The notes below the pieces were generated by a model, which was not told the origin of the DNA, made no database searches, and saw only the letters and a list, made by a program, of their open reading frames with translations. Source: Yaniella flava (GTDB lineage: Bacteria; Actinomycetota; Actinomycetes; Actinomycetales; Micrococcaceae). Taken from it: a stretch of DNA of 64,000 nucleotides. The position numbers and the translations under genes are program-made. Positions 9,333 to 19,095 of this stretch are shown piece after piece. Numbering within the stretch: the first letter of the stretch is position 1; each line of letters starts with the position of its first letter. Where the stretch lies: the NCBI RefSeq assembly GCF_039529295.1, contig NZ_BAAAMN010000041.1, positions 1-64,000 of the forward strand. Direction: 5' to 3'.

Positions 9333-9632
9333 CTAGCAGTTGTTATAGGGTTCGTCGCGTTCGGTTTGTTGCTGAGGCAGTGCCGATTGTGATTGCTTGA
9401 GGTATCGAATCACCAGTGAGGCCCCAATTAATGCCGCTCCTAAAGGAAACGCGGCATTTTGAATAATGATCAAGGTTGGGGAGAACGCCCAAAAATACCA
9501 CGAGTTGCCTACTGGCTCGGAAATTATAGACGACTGCAAAGCAGCACTGGTAGAGACGATGTGAGCCAGGGCACCCAGAATCATCAAGGCAACGCCCCAC
9601 CATAGGAGGCGCTTGGGAAATGCTGTCATCAA
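9333..9632 (-). CDS. Small membrane protein, function unknown
   Basis: A 99-residue protein with two or three hydrophobic segments (about 8-30, 45-60, 62-77) and a Gln-rich, polar C-terminus ending in NC. A ribosome site GGAG lies a short distance before the ATG on the minus strand. It precedes the 8945-9286 membrane protein in the same direction and may be cotranscribed with it. Family not recognised. Confidence 0.6.
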   Translation of the reverse strand: MMTAFPKRLLWWGVALMILGALAHIVSTSAALQSSIISEPVGNSWYFWAFSPTLIIIQNAAFPLGAALIGASLVIRYLKQSQSALPQQQTERDEPYNNC

Positions 9633-9751
9633 AATCTCCTGTAGTCCTGTGGAAAAGTCCGGGCCTTCATAGTCCTTTGCAGGCCTCTCAGGAACCTCGC
9701 CTGAGAGGAAGTCTCAATACGCTAAACCTGAGAAGTCTATTCGCGTACTCA

Positions 9752-10171
9752 TCACCTGAAGGCCACAGGGATAGAATGGTCGCGCTTTTCAACGCTGATG
9801 ATGTCGCCGGTAAAGGAATCTACTTCAACAAGGGTTGGTTCATCGGAGTTCAGTAGTGCATTTTCTTCTTCGGTAAAGGACTCCACATACCGTTCTCGTG
9901 GCGGATCTTGGTCCGGAGGAATGGGGGCAAAGGATTCCTCAGTCTCACTGTCTAAACGTTGATGCTTCAATAGTCGTTCGGTGAGGGGGTCCGCCATGAG
10001 TGGCGTACCTTCTGCCGACGGCGACGATTCCAAAGACAGCTCGTGTACTTTTTCATCAGGTTGTATCACGCCTGACGAGAGAAACACAGTGGTAACGGCC
10101 ATTAGAGTCACTGTAATAACCCCACCTATAGCTAGAGGCCGGAGCCGAGATGTGCGAGGGGTCGTATTCAT
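9752..10171 (-). CDS. Membrane-anchored protein with one N-terminal span, function unknown
   Basis: A 139-residue protein with a single hydrophobic segment (about residues 16-35) and a long acidic, Pro/Glu-rich tail, likely exported but membrane-tethered. The ATG at 10171 is chosen because AGGATACAACCT stands just before it; an in-frame start 24 codons upstream would add a basic, His-rich stretch with no ribosome site. No catalytic motif seen and no family recognised. Confidence 0.55.
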   Translation of the reverse strand: MNTTPRTSRLRPLAIGGVITVTLMAVTTVFLSSGVIQPDEKVHELSLESSPSAEGTPLMADPLTERLLKHQRLDSETEESFAPIPPDQDPPRERYVESFTEEENALLNSDEPTLVEVDSFTGDIISVEKRDHSIPVAFR

Positions 10172-10477
10172 AGGTTGTATCCTGTTACGAGGTCGATGTG
10201 AGTGAGTTGAGTAGTCTCTCCACCGTGACATCAACCGCCACATCTTTCAAGGTCCTAAAATTTACAATGCGCCACAGTGCTGGCCTAGAAATCTTCCTCC
10301 GAGGCTTCCCCCGTTACGCCTGTCTCGTTTCGACCTTTGTATCTAACCGCAGTGATCCCGCGTCACAGAATGCGACCCGCTTTCGGTTTCAACGATTACG
10401 GCGTCTACGTCCTCAGCGGCGCAGCCGGTGAAAGACATGTAGTTTGCGGCTAGCGCGTCTAGGAAACGCTCCGGTCC
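10172..10477. other. Intergenic region between divergent genes
   Basis: About 306 bases between the minus-strand membrane-anchored gene and the plus-strand membrane protein. It must hold both promoters. Short reading frames here are low in coding character; a possible 27-codon frame at about 10370-10453 has plausible codon use but no relatives that can be named. No clear repeat, RNA or operator was seen. Confidence 0.5.
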
Positions 10478-10942
10478 GTGTTCACGGTCGGCTATCTCAA
10501 ACCGAACGACTCCGCCGTCGCCGGGGCCCGCAGTGAATTAGCAGACAAAATTTACACACCGTGGTGGTACCACCCGACATTAGGCGTCCTTGTGGGGCTG
10601 ACGGCGCTCCTGTTAGGGAAAACCTTCGGCACCGTTGGCATCTTTCTCGGAACTTTGCCGGTTCTTGGCATGGTTGGTCTTGCCTTCACATATCGGCGGT
10701 TGTCTGGCGTGGATCTGATAGGAGAATATGCGGTGACCGGACGGGCGAAAGGTCGGCGTTTACTGCGACTACTAGCAATTGTTGTGGGCATAATTCTCAT
10801 TACTTCACCCGTGCTAGGCAGCCTCCTGGGGTTGAACTGGGCTCCTTGGATCCTGGCGATCATCGCTGTAGTACTCATTAGCATCCTGGGACGAGCCTAC
10901 GACCGCACGCTACGCGCCGAGCTGCGGGAGCCTATGCCATGA
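10478..10942 (+). CDS. Membrane protein, paired with a winged-helix regulator
   Basis: A 154-residue protein with four likely membrane spans (about 33-50, 52-70, 95-112, 120-140). The start is GTG at 10478, with AGGAAA about 11 bases upstream; no nearby ATG fits. The stop overlaps the start of the next gene (ATGA), so the two are translationally coupled. A small integral membrane protein beside a MarR/HTH regulator is a common actinobacterial pairing, but the substrate or role is unknown. Confidence 0.65.
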   Translation: MFTVGYLKPNDSAVAGARSELADKIYTPWWYHPTLGVLVGLTALLLGKTFGTVGIFLGTLPVLGMVGLAFTYRRLSGVDLIGEYAVTGRAKGRRLLRLLAIVVGIILITSPVLGSLLGLNWAPWILAIIAVVLISILGRAYDRTLRAELREPMP

Positions 10943-11247
10943 CGGATTCCCAAGATGGCCCACACCTGGACCCGCTAATTCACGAACTGCCGCGTTTGCG
11001 AATCTGTGCGGTTCTCGCTGCCACGAACGCCGTGGAGTCGCAAACGTTGAAGCAGATCACCGATCTGAGTGACTCGGCGTTGAGTAAACACATCAAACGA
11101 CTCGTAGACGCCGGTTACCTGCAGCAACAGCCGGGTGCATCCGGTGGTCTGGGCCGCCCACGAACCTGGGTTTCTCTGACGGAGCTAGGATCCCGCGCCT
11201 ATGAGCAGCACCTCGAGGCACTTCGCCACCTGACCGCGCAGCCCTAA
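10939..11247 (+). CDS. Winged-helix transcriptional regulator
   Basis: A 102-residue single-domain DNA-binding protein. The recognition region (about 35-60) reads as helix-turn-helix with SDSALSKHIKRLVDAGYL, followed by a wing containing GLGRPRTWVSLTELG. This layout matches the HTH_34/MarR-like stand-alone winged helix group. Its ATG overlaps the upstream membrane protein stop, so it probably controls that small operon. Confidence 0.82.
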   Translation: MTDSQDGPHLDPLIHELPRLRICAVLAATNAVESQTLKQITDLSDSALSKHIKRLVDAGYLQQQPGASGGLGRPRTWVSLTELGSRAYEQHLEALRHLTAQP

Positions 11248-11308
11248 CCACACGTTAGCGCGTGCCTCGAAGGTATCTGCGCTGCAGCTCACCGGCTACC
11301 GTGGAACT

Positions 11309-12664
11309 ATGATGCAGCACCGTTCGAAGGCCCATGACCATGTAGTGCCTATGCTCAATGCCGTCGAGCACGCTCGGGTGTTGGCTCGCGTGCTAGCTTC
11401 CCCGGTGATCAAAGGACCGATCATCCGTCGCCCCAATGCTGTGAACCTGGCCGAGCGGTTCGATGCGGATGCCGCCGGTGTGGATGAAATGAAACGGCTA
11501 CGGGCAAAATACGGTGACGGTCCCGTGCAAGTGCGTCTCACCCCAGGCCGCCGAGTGGCGCTGCTACTCAACCCGGATGATGTACACCGCGTACTCAACG
11601 AAACACCGGAGCCATTCAGCCCGGCTTCCTTGGAGAAGCGGGGTGCACTGAACCATTTCCAACCAGCAGGGGCGTTGGTCTCTTCGCCCAGTGCACGTCG
11701 AGAGCGCAGACCGTTTAATGAACGGGCCTTGGAATCTGGCAAGACCATACATTCGCACGCGGAGACGATGACGCAAGCGATCCGCGAGGAAGTTGAAGCG
11801 CTGCGTGGCCACCTGGATTTCACCGGTACGCTCGATTGGGAGGCCTTCAGCACAATGTCGTGACGGATTGTCCGTCGCATCACCCTGGGCAATGCGGCCC
11901 GCGATGATGAGCAGGTGACCAACGATCTGAACCAGCTGCGAGCGCGCGGCAACCTAGCGTATCTGGCGCCCAAGCATCGCAAGCAACGCAAGCGTTTTTT
12001 GAACAGCGTGCGCGCCTACCTCAATCGCGCAGAACCCGGCAGTCTGGCCGCCATGGCTGCTCAGACCCCAGCCACCGAAAACACTGTGCCCGAGCAACAG
12101 CTCCCGCAGTGGCTCTTTGCTTTCGACGCGGCATCTTGGGCCGCATTCCGTGCACTCAGTCTGCTAGCCGCCGATCCTGTGACTACTGAGGCGGCCCGTA
12201 ACGAAGCCGTCACGCACTTCCCAGATGTACCGCTGTTGCGTGCCACGATGCTCGAATCACTTCGGTTATGGCCCACTACCCCGCTCATTCTGCGCGACAC
12301 CACGGAGTCCACGACCTGGCGCAGCGGTAGCTTGGCAGCCGGCACGTCGATGGTGGTCTTTGCACCTTTCTTTCATAGGGATGACGAAACGCTTGCCGAA
12401 GCCCACCGGTTCACCCCGAAACTGTGGCTGACAGACCGCGACGACACCGATTGGCCGCTGGTACCATTCAGTGGCGGGCCGGGTCTGTGCCCGGGGCGTA
12501 ACGTTGTCTTACTGACCGCCTCGGCAGTGTTGGCAGAACTGCTGGACGAGCATCGCTTCAGCCCGAACAACACCTCGGAAGCTTCTGCCGAACCACTGAA
12601 CCTGCATAACCTACCCGGCACGCTCAGCCCGTTCTCCTCGAGCTTTATGACGCGCCGTCGGTGA
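11309..12664 (+). pseudogene. Cytochrome P450, split by in-frame TGA
   Basis: A single frame from ATG 11309 to 12664 is broken only by TGA at 11861-11863 (codon 185). Reading through, the protein is about 451 residues and has the P450 hallmarks in its second half: the K-helix ESLRLWP (E316, R319) and the heme ligand loop FSGGPGLCPGR (C394). The stop falls after STMS and before RIVRRITLG, where related enzymes often carry a tryptophan, so TGG to TGA is the simplest explanation. The I-helix threonine region is degenerate. A likely inactivated monooxygenase; no redox partner is adjacent. Confidence 0.85.
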
Positions 12665-12755
12665 TCCAGGGCGCAGGTTTCGTTGGTATCGAACGTCTGT
12701 GACGATGTGACCTTTTGGACGGCGCCTGCAGGTACGAAGCCGTAGAGTATTCGCT

Positions 12756-14405
12756 ATGGCAAAATTCTCATCCTCACATTTGAAGATCCTGGTCACTGCT
12801 GCAATCAGCGGCCTCGTGCTCGCAGGCTGTGGCAACACAGACTCGGCAGACGGTGAACCAGCCGGTGAGCCACAATCCGGTGGCACACTCATGTATGCAT
12901 CCGGTGACGCCGAACCCGATTGCCTGGATCCCCACTACGGCGGCAACTACCCGCAGGGGCTCATCGCAACTCAGTACCTCGAAACGCTGTTTACCAAAGA
13001 CGAAAACGGCGAGACCATCCCCTGGTTGGCTGAGACCTCTGAGGTATCCGACGATGGGCTGACCCACACCATCAGCGTGACCGACGGCATTACGTTCCAC
13101 GATGGTACCGAGCTCACGTCGGAGGCCATCAAAGCCAATATCGAGCACCTCCAGGATCCAGAGACAGCCTCATCGACCGGGTTTTTGGCTGTGGAGCGAG
13201 TTGAAGAAGTCGAAATCGTCGATGAGCTCACCGCGGACCTGCATCTTTCCGCACCGGATAACGCGATAGAAGAATCGCTGTCCATGCATTGGACGGCTAT
13301 CCAATCACCCGATGCCCTGGCTCGTGATGTCCAAGAAAACTGTGCAGACCCCGTGGGCACAGGTCCGTTCAAGGTGGATTCCTGGGAACGCGAACAGCAG
13401 ATCAACCTGGTGCGCAACGAAGACTACGTCCAGCCGGTTGAAAACGACCGCGCAGAGGAAGTGGCCTACCTCGACGGCATTACTTGGCGCATGATCCCGG
13501 AAGCAGCCACCCGCTATGCGGCACTGCAATCCGGTGAAGTCCACGTCATCGACAACGCTCAGCCAGATACGATCCAATCGGCCGAAGATGCCAACATCGG
13601 CCACCTGGATGCACCGCGTCCGGGAGCGTCCAACCGTGTAGAACTCAACTCGTCCCAGGCACCATTCGATGATCAGCTGGTACGTGAAGCATTCATGCGT
13701 GCCGTCGACGTCAACGGTGGTATCGAGGCCCTGTTCTTTGATACCGCACCACGCTCATACTCACTACTGTCCTCGGTTGAGCCACTGGGCTATTCCGATG
13801 AATCACTGTTCACTCAGGGCGCCGACGAAGCCAATGAGCTCCTCGATGAAGCCGGCTGGACCGAACGCGATGATGACAACGTTCGGATGAAAGACGGCGA
13901 GCGCCTCGAGATCGTGATGCCAGTGTCAACGAACCAGTCGGTACCTGCCGAACAGTCGCTGTTTGAACAGTTCCAGGCCCAAGCGTCCGAGGTCGGCTTT
14001 GATATGCAGATCAACCTGTTGGATCTGTCCAGCTGGTATGCGGATCTGGCCGAGCACAACTACGATCTGGTTTCGGCCCCCTACACGAAGGTTGGACCGT
14101 CGACACTGCGTACCCTGTACCATTCCGATTCGATCGAACCGGCGCCCTCTGGTTACTTTGCCAATAATGCGCAAGTCGATATCCCCGAAGTTGACCAGAT
14201 GCTCGTGGACGCACAAGAAACCACCGACGAGGAAGAACGTGCCGAGCTGTATGAGCAAGCTCAGCAGCGCATCCTCGAGGACTACTATGTGCTGCCACTC
14301 TATGACCAGCAGAACCACTTCCTCTATGCCTCCGATGTCCAAGGCATGGGTGAGACCTCTGCCATTGCGGCACCGAAGTACTACAACGTCTGGTTGGATC
14401 AGTAA
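12756..14405 (+). CDS. Substrate-binding lipoprotein of a peptide-type ABC importer (SBP family 5)
   Basis: A 549-residue extracytoplasmic solute-binding protein. The signal peptide ends in a lipobox LVLAGC (C25), so it is lipid-anchored at the outer face of the membrane. The body shows the family-5 pattern (FHDGTELTSEAIKANIEH, VGTGPFKVDSW, LNSSQAPFDDQLVREAF). It captures the ligand for the permeases and ATPase encoded directly downstream. Family 5 proteins bind peptides, nickel chelates or sugars; the ligand is not readable here. First gene of the four-gene operon 12756-17755. Confidence 0.9.
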   Translation: MAKFSSSHLKILVTAAISGLVLAGCGNTDSADGEPAGEPQSGGTLMYASGDAEPDCLDPHYGGNYPQGLIATQYLETLFTKDENGETIPWLAETSEVSDDGLTHTISVTDGITFHDGTELTSEAIKANIEHLQDPETASSTGFLAVERVEEVEIVDELTADLHLSAPDNAIEESLSMHWTAIQSPDALARDVQENCADPVGTGPFKVDSWEREQQINLVRNEDYVQPVENDRAEEVAYLDGITWRMIPEAATRYAALQSGEVHVIDNAQPDTIQSAEDANIGHLDAPRPGASNRVELNSSQAPFDDQLVREAFMRAVDVNGGIEALFFDTAPRSYSLLSSVEPLGYSDESLFTQGADEANELLDEAGWTERDDDNVRMKDGERLEIVMPVSTNQSVPAEQSLFEQFQAQASEVGFDMQINLLDLSSWYADLAEHNYDLVSAPYTKVGPSTLRTLYHSDSIEPAPSGYFANNAQVDIPEVDQMLVDAQETTDEEERAELYEQAQQRILEDYYVLPLYDQQNHFLYASDVQGMGETSAIAAPKYYNVWLDQ

Positions 14406-14412
14406 GTAACCT

Positions 14413-15354
14413 ATGCACATTGTCAGTTGGTTGGCCCGCCGGGTCGGTGCCGCAGCGATTTTGCTGTGGCTCGTGGCCACCGTGATTTTTATTGCCATCC
14501 GGATGATTCCGGGTGACCCAGCCGAAGCCATTATGGGAGGACCCGGCTCCCAGGCTTCAGCAGAAGCACTCGAAACAGCCCGCGAGCAGTACCACCTCAA
14601 CGAACCAATCCTGGTGCAATACGGGATCTATCTGGGACAGTTGATCACCGGTGATCTCGGTACCTCATATGCGCAGCAGCGCCCGGTTGCCCAGATCATG
14701 GCGGAGATGCTGCCCGCCACGCTGCAGCTGACGCTGATTGCTTTGGTACTCGCCTGGTTGATCGCGTTTGTCATGGCGGCGATTGCCGCGCGGTCTAATC
14801 GTATCGGCCAGGTCATGGGCACCATTATTGAAGTGATCGCCGCAGCCGTACCCCACTTCTGGTTGGGTGCCATGTTGATCATCATCTTCTCCACCTGGCT
14901 TGGCTGGTTACCCGCCGTCGATACCGGTACGGTGCAAGGCATCATCCTGCCAGCCTTTACCCTTGCCATACCGCTGTCCGGCTTTTTGGCCCAGCTCATG
15001 CGCGATAGCCTCATGACGGCCGTGAACTCGCCGTTCGCACTGGCTGCGCGCGCCCGCGGTGCCTCCGAAGGTCAAGTCTTTTTCCGGCACGGCTTCCGCC
15101 ACGCGGCACTGCCTGCGCTCAACCTCACCGGTTGGGCCGTTGCCACCTCCATTTCTGGTGCCGTGGTGGTGGAAGAAGTCTTTGCCCGCCCCGGTTTGGG
15201 GCGCTCCTTGCTCGGTGCGGTGCTGTCGCGTGATATGCCGATGGTTACCGGTATCGCGTTGTTTTCCGCTTTGATTTACATGGTGGTCATGCTGATTGTC
15301 GAGGCCGTCGAAGCCATCATTAATCCCGCAGCTGCACGGGGTGATGACCAATGA
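14413..15354 (+). CDS. ABC importer permease, DppB/OppB type
   Basis: A 313-residue inner-membrane permease with six predicted spans and the coupling segment ARARGASEGQVFFRHGFRHAALPAL typical of DppB/OppB, which docks onto the ATPase. It starts seven bases after the binding-protein stop and its own stop overlaps the next permease start (ATGA). It forms the heterodimeric channel with the following gene. Confidence 0.9.
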   Translation: MHIVSWLARRVGAAAILLWLVATVIFIAIRMIPGDPAEAIMGGPGSQASAEALETAREQYHLNEPILVQYGIYLGQLITGDLGTSYAQQRPVAQIMAEMLPATLQLTLIALVLAWLIAFVMAAIAARSNRIGQVMGTIIEVIAAAVPHFWLGAMLIIIFSTWLGWLPAVDTGTVQGIILPAFTLAIPLSGFLAQLMRDSLMTAVNSPFALAARARGASEGQVFFRHGFRHAALPALNLTGWAVATSISGAVVVEEVFARPGLGRSLLGAVLSRDMPMVTGIALFSALIYMVVMLIVEAVEAIINPAAARGDDQ

Positions 15355-16142
15355 AACGCACCGTGAAAATTCTTGCCGCACTCTTTATCGGCGTCGTCGT
15401 GATTGCCGGACTGTTTCCATCCTTGTTAGCCCCGGGTGATCCCCTGGCCGTCAATCCTGCCGAGGCCTTCCAGTCGCCATCGTTACACCACCCATTTGGT
15501 ACCGATGAATCCGGCCGCGACGTGTACACCCGCGTCATCCACGGTACCCGCGATTCACTGACCATCGGCCTGGCTGCCACCGCGCTGGGCATGGGTATTG
15601 CTATTGTACTGGGTGTCATCACAGCATTTGCACCGCGCTGGATCGACTCGGTTGTGTTGCGTGTGCTCGAAGTGCTCTACGCCATCCCGACTCTGCTGAT
15701 GGCACTGATCATTATTGCCTTCACCGGACCCGGTACCATGCCCGCCATCATCGCTGTCGGGCTGTCGACTGCGCCCGGGTATTCACGACTCATTCGGACG
15801 CATCTGCGCACCCTGGTGAACTCTGAGATGTTCGATGCAGTCACCGTGTTAGGCCATTCGACCTGGCATAAGGTGCGTAACCATCTGATACCCAATACCC
15901 TATCCACGTTGTTGGCGCTGATTACCTTAGGGATCGGTCAAGCCGTCATCTGGGCCTCTGCGCTGTCTTTCCTTGGCCTGGGCACCCCGCCACCGGCACC
16001 AGAATGGGGTGCGATGTTAGCCAACGGGCGCACCTATCTGCACTTAGCCTGGTGGCTGACCGTGTTCCCCGGTCTGGCTATCGTGACCATTGCCGCCGGT
16101 GCCACCCTGCTGGGCCGATCCGCAACCCGGAGTACATCATGA
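15351..16142 (+). CDS. ABC importer permease, DppC/OppC type
   Basis: A 263-residue inner-membrane permease, second half of the channel. It carries the DppC-type segments HPFGTDESGRDVYTRVI near the N-terminus and the cytoplasmic EAA-like loop (AVTVLGHSTWHKVRNHLIPN). Both ends overlap neighbouring genes by an ATGA, which indicates coupled translation. Slightly shorter than the usual ~290 residues because the N-terminal cytoplasmic leader is minimal. Confidence 0.9.
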   Translation: MKRTVKILAALFIGVVVIAGLFPSLLAPGDPLAVNPAEAFQSPSLHHPFGTDESGRDVYTRVIHGTRDSLTIGLAATALGMGIAIVLGVITAFAPRWIDSVVLRVLEVLYAIPTLLMALIIIAFTGPGTMPAIIAVGLSTAPGYSRLIRTHLRTLVNSEMFDAVTVLGHSTWHKVRNHLIPNTLSTLLALITLGIGQAVIWASALSFLGLGTPPPAPEWGAMLANGRTYLHLAWWLTVFPGLAIVTIAAGATLLGRSATRSTS

Positions 16143-17755
16143 CCCAACCCGCTGTTGAAATCACGAACCTCTCGGTATCCTTTCCCGGGCCGAAAAAGAC
16201 CGCGATTGAGGCCGTCAAAAATGTATCGCTGACGCTCACTGCAGGCCGAGTGTTGGGCATCGTGGGTGAATCCGGGTCAGGAAAATCTGTGACCGCTCGC
16301 AGTCTGTTGGGGCTGACCGGCGGGCGGGTCACCGCGGATACACTCAATATTTTGGGCGCGGACGCACGGCACCTGACCGACAAACAGTGGCGCGAGATCC
16401 GCGGTTCCCAAGTCGCCATGATTCTGCAGGATGCGCTGAACAGTCTGGATCCACTCCGCCCGATTCACCGCGAAATCGCTGACTCGTTACCGTTGAATAA
16501 AAACCAACGAAGGCACGCCGCTATCGAGGCGTTGGAACAGGTAGATATGCCGGACCCCACGCTTCGAGCAGATCAGCGGAGCCCACAATTATCCGGCGGA
16601 ATGCGTCAACGGGCACTGATTGCCCAGGCCATGATCTCCAACCCGGCCGTCGTGATCGCCGATGAAGCCACCACCGCCCTGGACACCCGACTCACGCGGC
16701 TGGTGTTGGATCAGCTTGCGGACCTTGCCGCACAAGGCATTGCATTAGCGATGATTTCTCACGATCTGGCACAAATCGCCCAGGTGGCCGATGACATCAT
16801 CGTGATGCGCCACGGCGAAATCGTGGAATCTGGACCAACCGATGCGATGTTGTCTAACCCCACCCACGCCTATACCCAGCAACTGCTGGCCGCCATCCCC
16901 AGTGGTGTGCCACGCTTCGCGCCACTGACGCGAAGTACCGACGATGTTGCATCGTTCCACAATCTAAGCACCGCCGAGGACACACGCAACCTCACCGGCG
17001 AACTCGCGGTCGAGGTCACCGGACTCTCCAAAAACTTTGGTGATCACGCCGCCGTCAACGATGTGTCGTTAAACGTCCCCAAGGGCACGACCCTGGGGCT
17101 GGTCGGTGAATCCGGCTCGGGTAAGACCACCACAGCCCGGATGATTCTTGGGCTCACGCCCCCAGATGCCGGCAGGGTCAGCATCTTTGGGAAGCACTTT
17201 GCCCCCGCGAGAGAATCAGACCGCGCCGATCTCCGTGAAAAAATCGGCGCCATTTACCAGGATCCCCTGGCATCGTTTGATCCGCGGTACACAGTGTCAC
17301 AGGTTCTGACAAACGCACTATCGCGCGGTCAGACGTCTCGGTCACGTCAATATCGCCACCGGGTCACCGAACTCTTAGACATGGTTGAGCTCGACAGCAC
17401 GGTGCTCACCCGACACCCCATGGAGCTCTCGGGTGGCCAACGGCAACGACTGGCAATTGCCCGCGCTCTGGCACCGGCCCCCGAAGTGCTGATTCTTGAT
17501 GAGCCGGTTTCCGCACTCGATGTCTCGGTGCAAGCCACCGTGCTGGATCTGCTCGATCGGTTGCAACTCGACACCGGTACCAGCTATCTGTTCATCACCC
17601 ACGATCTGGCGGTCGTCGAACACATGTCGGACCATATCGCCGTGATGCACCAAGGTCAGCTCGTCGAGACCGGGTCCGCCGACCAAATCATCAATCGGCC
17701 TGCACACCCATATTCCCAAGAGCTCCTGGCAGCTGCTCCAGACTGGCGCGTTTAA
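16139..17755 (+). CDS. ABC importer ATPase, two fused nucleotide-binding domains (DppD-DppF fusion)
   Basis: A 538-residue protein with two complete ATPase domains in one chain. Domain 1: Walker A GESGSGKS, signature LSGGMRQRALIAQAM, Walker B VVIADEATTALD. Domain 2: Walker A GESGSGKTTT, signature LSGGQRQRLAIARAL, Walker B LILDEPVSALD. Fused DppD/F-type proteins are common in actinobacteria. The ATG at 16139 overlaps the permease stop; a longer frame begins at 16004 but only by reading permease sequence out of frame. It drives uptake for the system encoded upstream. The linker carries the usual C-terminal extension of domain 1. Confidence 0.92.
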   Translation: MTQPAVEITNLSVSFPGPKKTAIEAVKNVSLTLTAGRVLGIVGESGSGKSVTARSLLGLTGGRVTADTLNILGADARHLTDKQWREIRGSQVAMILQDALNSLDPLRPIHREIADSLPLNKNQRRHAAIEALEQVDMPDPTLRADQRSPQLSGGMRQRALIAQAMISNPAVVIADEATTALDTRLTRLVLDQLADLAAQGIALAMISHDLAQIAQVADDIIVMRHGEIVESGPTDAMLSNPTHAYTQQLLAAIPSGVPRFAPLTRSTDDVASFHNLSTAEDTRNLTGELAVEVTGLSKNFGDHAAVNDVSLNVPKGTTLGLVGESGSGKTTTARMILGLTPPDAGRVSIFGKHFAPARESDRADLREKIGAIYQDPLASFDPRYTVSQVLTNALSRGQTSRSRQYRHRVTELLDMVELDSTVLTRHPMELSGGQRQRLAIARALAPAPEVLILDEPVSALDVSVQATVLDLLDRLQLDTGTSYLFITHDLAVVEHMSDHIAVMHQGQLVETGSADQIINRPAHPYSQELLAAAPDWRV

Positions 17756-17805
17756 ACCGGCTGGAATGCCGATTACACCGAGTACTCACGGATAGCACAG
17801 AGCCA

Positions 17806-17842
17806 AGAGTCCCCCAAGCAACAGCACTGCTTGGGGGACTCT
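17806..17842. terminator. Bidirectional terminator between the ABC operon and creatinase
   Basis: A perfect 15-bp inverted repeat (17806-17820 with 17828-17842, core AGAGTCCCCCAAGCA) with a 7-base loop, set between two convergent genes. T-runs are short on both sides, but stem strength and position support a shared terminator. Confidence 0.75.
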
Positions 17843-17853
17843 CCTTCATATAG

Positions 17854-19095
17854 TTAGGCGTCGATGATGTTGTGTTCGGGACCGTAGGGGAACTTGGTGA
17901 TGTTCTCGGCGCCGTCTTCACCAACCACCAGGATGTCGTGTTCACGGTAGCCACCAGCACCTGGCTCGCCGTCCATGATGGTGATCATGGGTTCCATGGA
18001 CACAACCATGCCAGGCTCCAGAACAGTGTCGATATCTTCGCGCAGCTCCAGACCGGCTTCGCGACCGTAGTAGTGGGATAGCACGCCGAAGGAGTGTCCG
18101 TAACCAAAGGTGCGGTTCGGCAGCAGCCCGTGACCGATGAAGATGTCATTGAGCTCATGGGCGATGTCTTTACAGACCGCGCCGGGTTTGATGAGTTCGA
18201 TGCCGGCCTCATGGACTTCAACGTTGGCTTTCCACAGTTCCAGGGTACGGTCATCGGGCTGTCCCAAGGTCATGGTGCGTTCCAAGGCAGTGTAGTAACC
18301 GGACGTCATGGGGAAGCAGTTCATGGACAGCAGGTCACCGCGCTGTAGTTTGCGAGTAGTCGCCCAGTTGTGTGCACCGTCGGTGTTAATGCCCGACTGG
18401 AACCACACCCAGGTGTCACGAACTTCCTGGTCCGGGAAGGTCTTGGCAATCTCATGCACCATGGCTTCTTGGCCGATCAGCGCAACCTCGTATTCGGTGA
18501 TGCCTTCGCGGATGGCCGCGTGAATGGCTTCGCCACCGATGTCACCAATGCGGGCACCATGTTTGATAACTTCGATCTCTTCGGCAGATTTGATCATGCG
18601 CTGGCGCATCGCAGCCTGGGAGACATCAACCAATTCGACGGAAGGGAACGTGTCCTGAATGGCCTGGCGTTGCAGTGTGGGCACGGTATCGTCTTCGACG
18701 CCAATACGCTGGGCTTTGATCCCTTGACGGTTCAGAGCTTCCTGCAGGCCATGGTAAAAGTTATCGCGCTTCCAGTCTGTGTAGACAATATTGTCGCCAT
18801 AACTTGTACGCCACGGCATGCCCGCATCAATATTGGCGGTCACCGAAATGGATTCTTTCTGTGTGACCACGAGCGCGTAAGAACGGCCAAAGTAGGTGAA
18901 CAAAAAGTCCGAGTAATATTTGATGCCCTGATAGCTCGTGAGTATGACAGCATCCAGGCTTTTGTCGTTCATGATGGCACGGAGCCCACCCAAACGACGT
19001 TCGAACTCCGCGTCAGAAAACGTGAGTGGAAGTTTATTGCCGTTGTGGAGGGTCTTCAGACGCTCAAGTTCACTGACGTTGGTGACATTAGCCAT
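17854..19095 (-). CDS. Creatinase (creatine amidinohydrolase)
   Basis: A 413-residue pita-bread (M24-like) hydrolase that splits creatine into sarcosine and urea in the cytoplasm. It aligns over its whole length, by memory, with Pseudomonas creatinase: TSYQGIKYYSDFLF, IVYTDWKRDN, SGINTDGAHN with the catalytic histidine (H242), FGYGHSFGVLSHYYGREAG and LEPGMVVSMEPM. These segments separate it from prolidase and methionine aminopeptidase, which need a metal that creatinase lacks. It is the last of three minus-strand genes after creatininase and the BCCT carrier, but a 192-base gap with its own operator points to a separate promoter. About 10 residues longer at the N-terminus than the Pseudomonas enzyme. 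Confidence 0.95.
   Translation of the reverse strand: MANVTNVSELERLKTLHNGNKLPLTFSDAEFERRLGGLRAIMNDKSLDAVILTSYQGIKYYSDFLFTYFGRSYALVVTQKESISVTANIDAGMPWRTSYGDNIVYTDWKRDNFYHGLQEALNRQGIKAQRIGVEDDTVPTLQRQAIQDTFPSVELVDVSQAAMRQRMIKSAEEIEVIKHGARIGDIGGEAIHAAIREGITEYEVALIGQEAMVHEIAKTFPDQEVRDTWVWFQSGINTDGAHNWATTRKLQRGDLLSMNCFPMTSGYYTALERTMTLGQPDDRTLELWKANVEVHEAGIELIKPGAVCKDIAHELNDIFIGHGLLPNRTFGYGHSFGVLSHYYGREAGLELREDIDTVLEPGMVVSMEPMITIMDGEPGAGGYREHDILVVGEDGAENITKFPYGPEHNIIDA

Noticed and set aside
10370..10453. 27-codon frame with plausible codon use
   Set aside because: No ribosome site or relatives; too short to support as a gene.
7507..12664. TGA recoded as an amino acid (selenocysteine or tryptophan)
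   Set aside because: Other genes in the window end normally in TGA and no recoding element was seen; two lesions are more simply mutations or sequencing errors.
17854..19095. Annotation as Xaa-Pro aminopeptidase
   Set aside because: Close match to creatinase blocks, including NTDGAHN, and the neighbouring creatininase point to creatinase.
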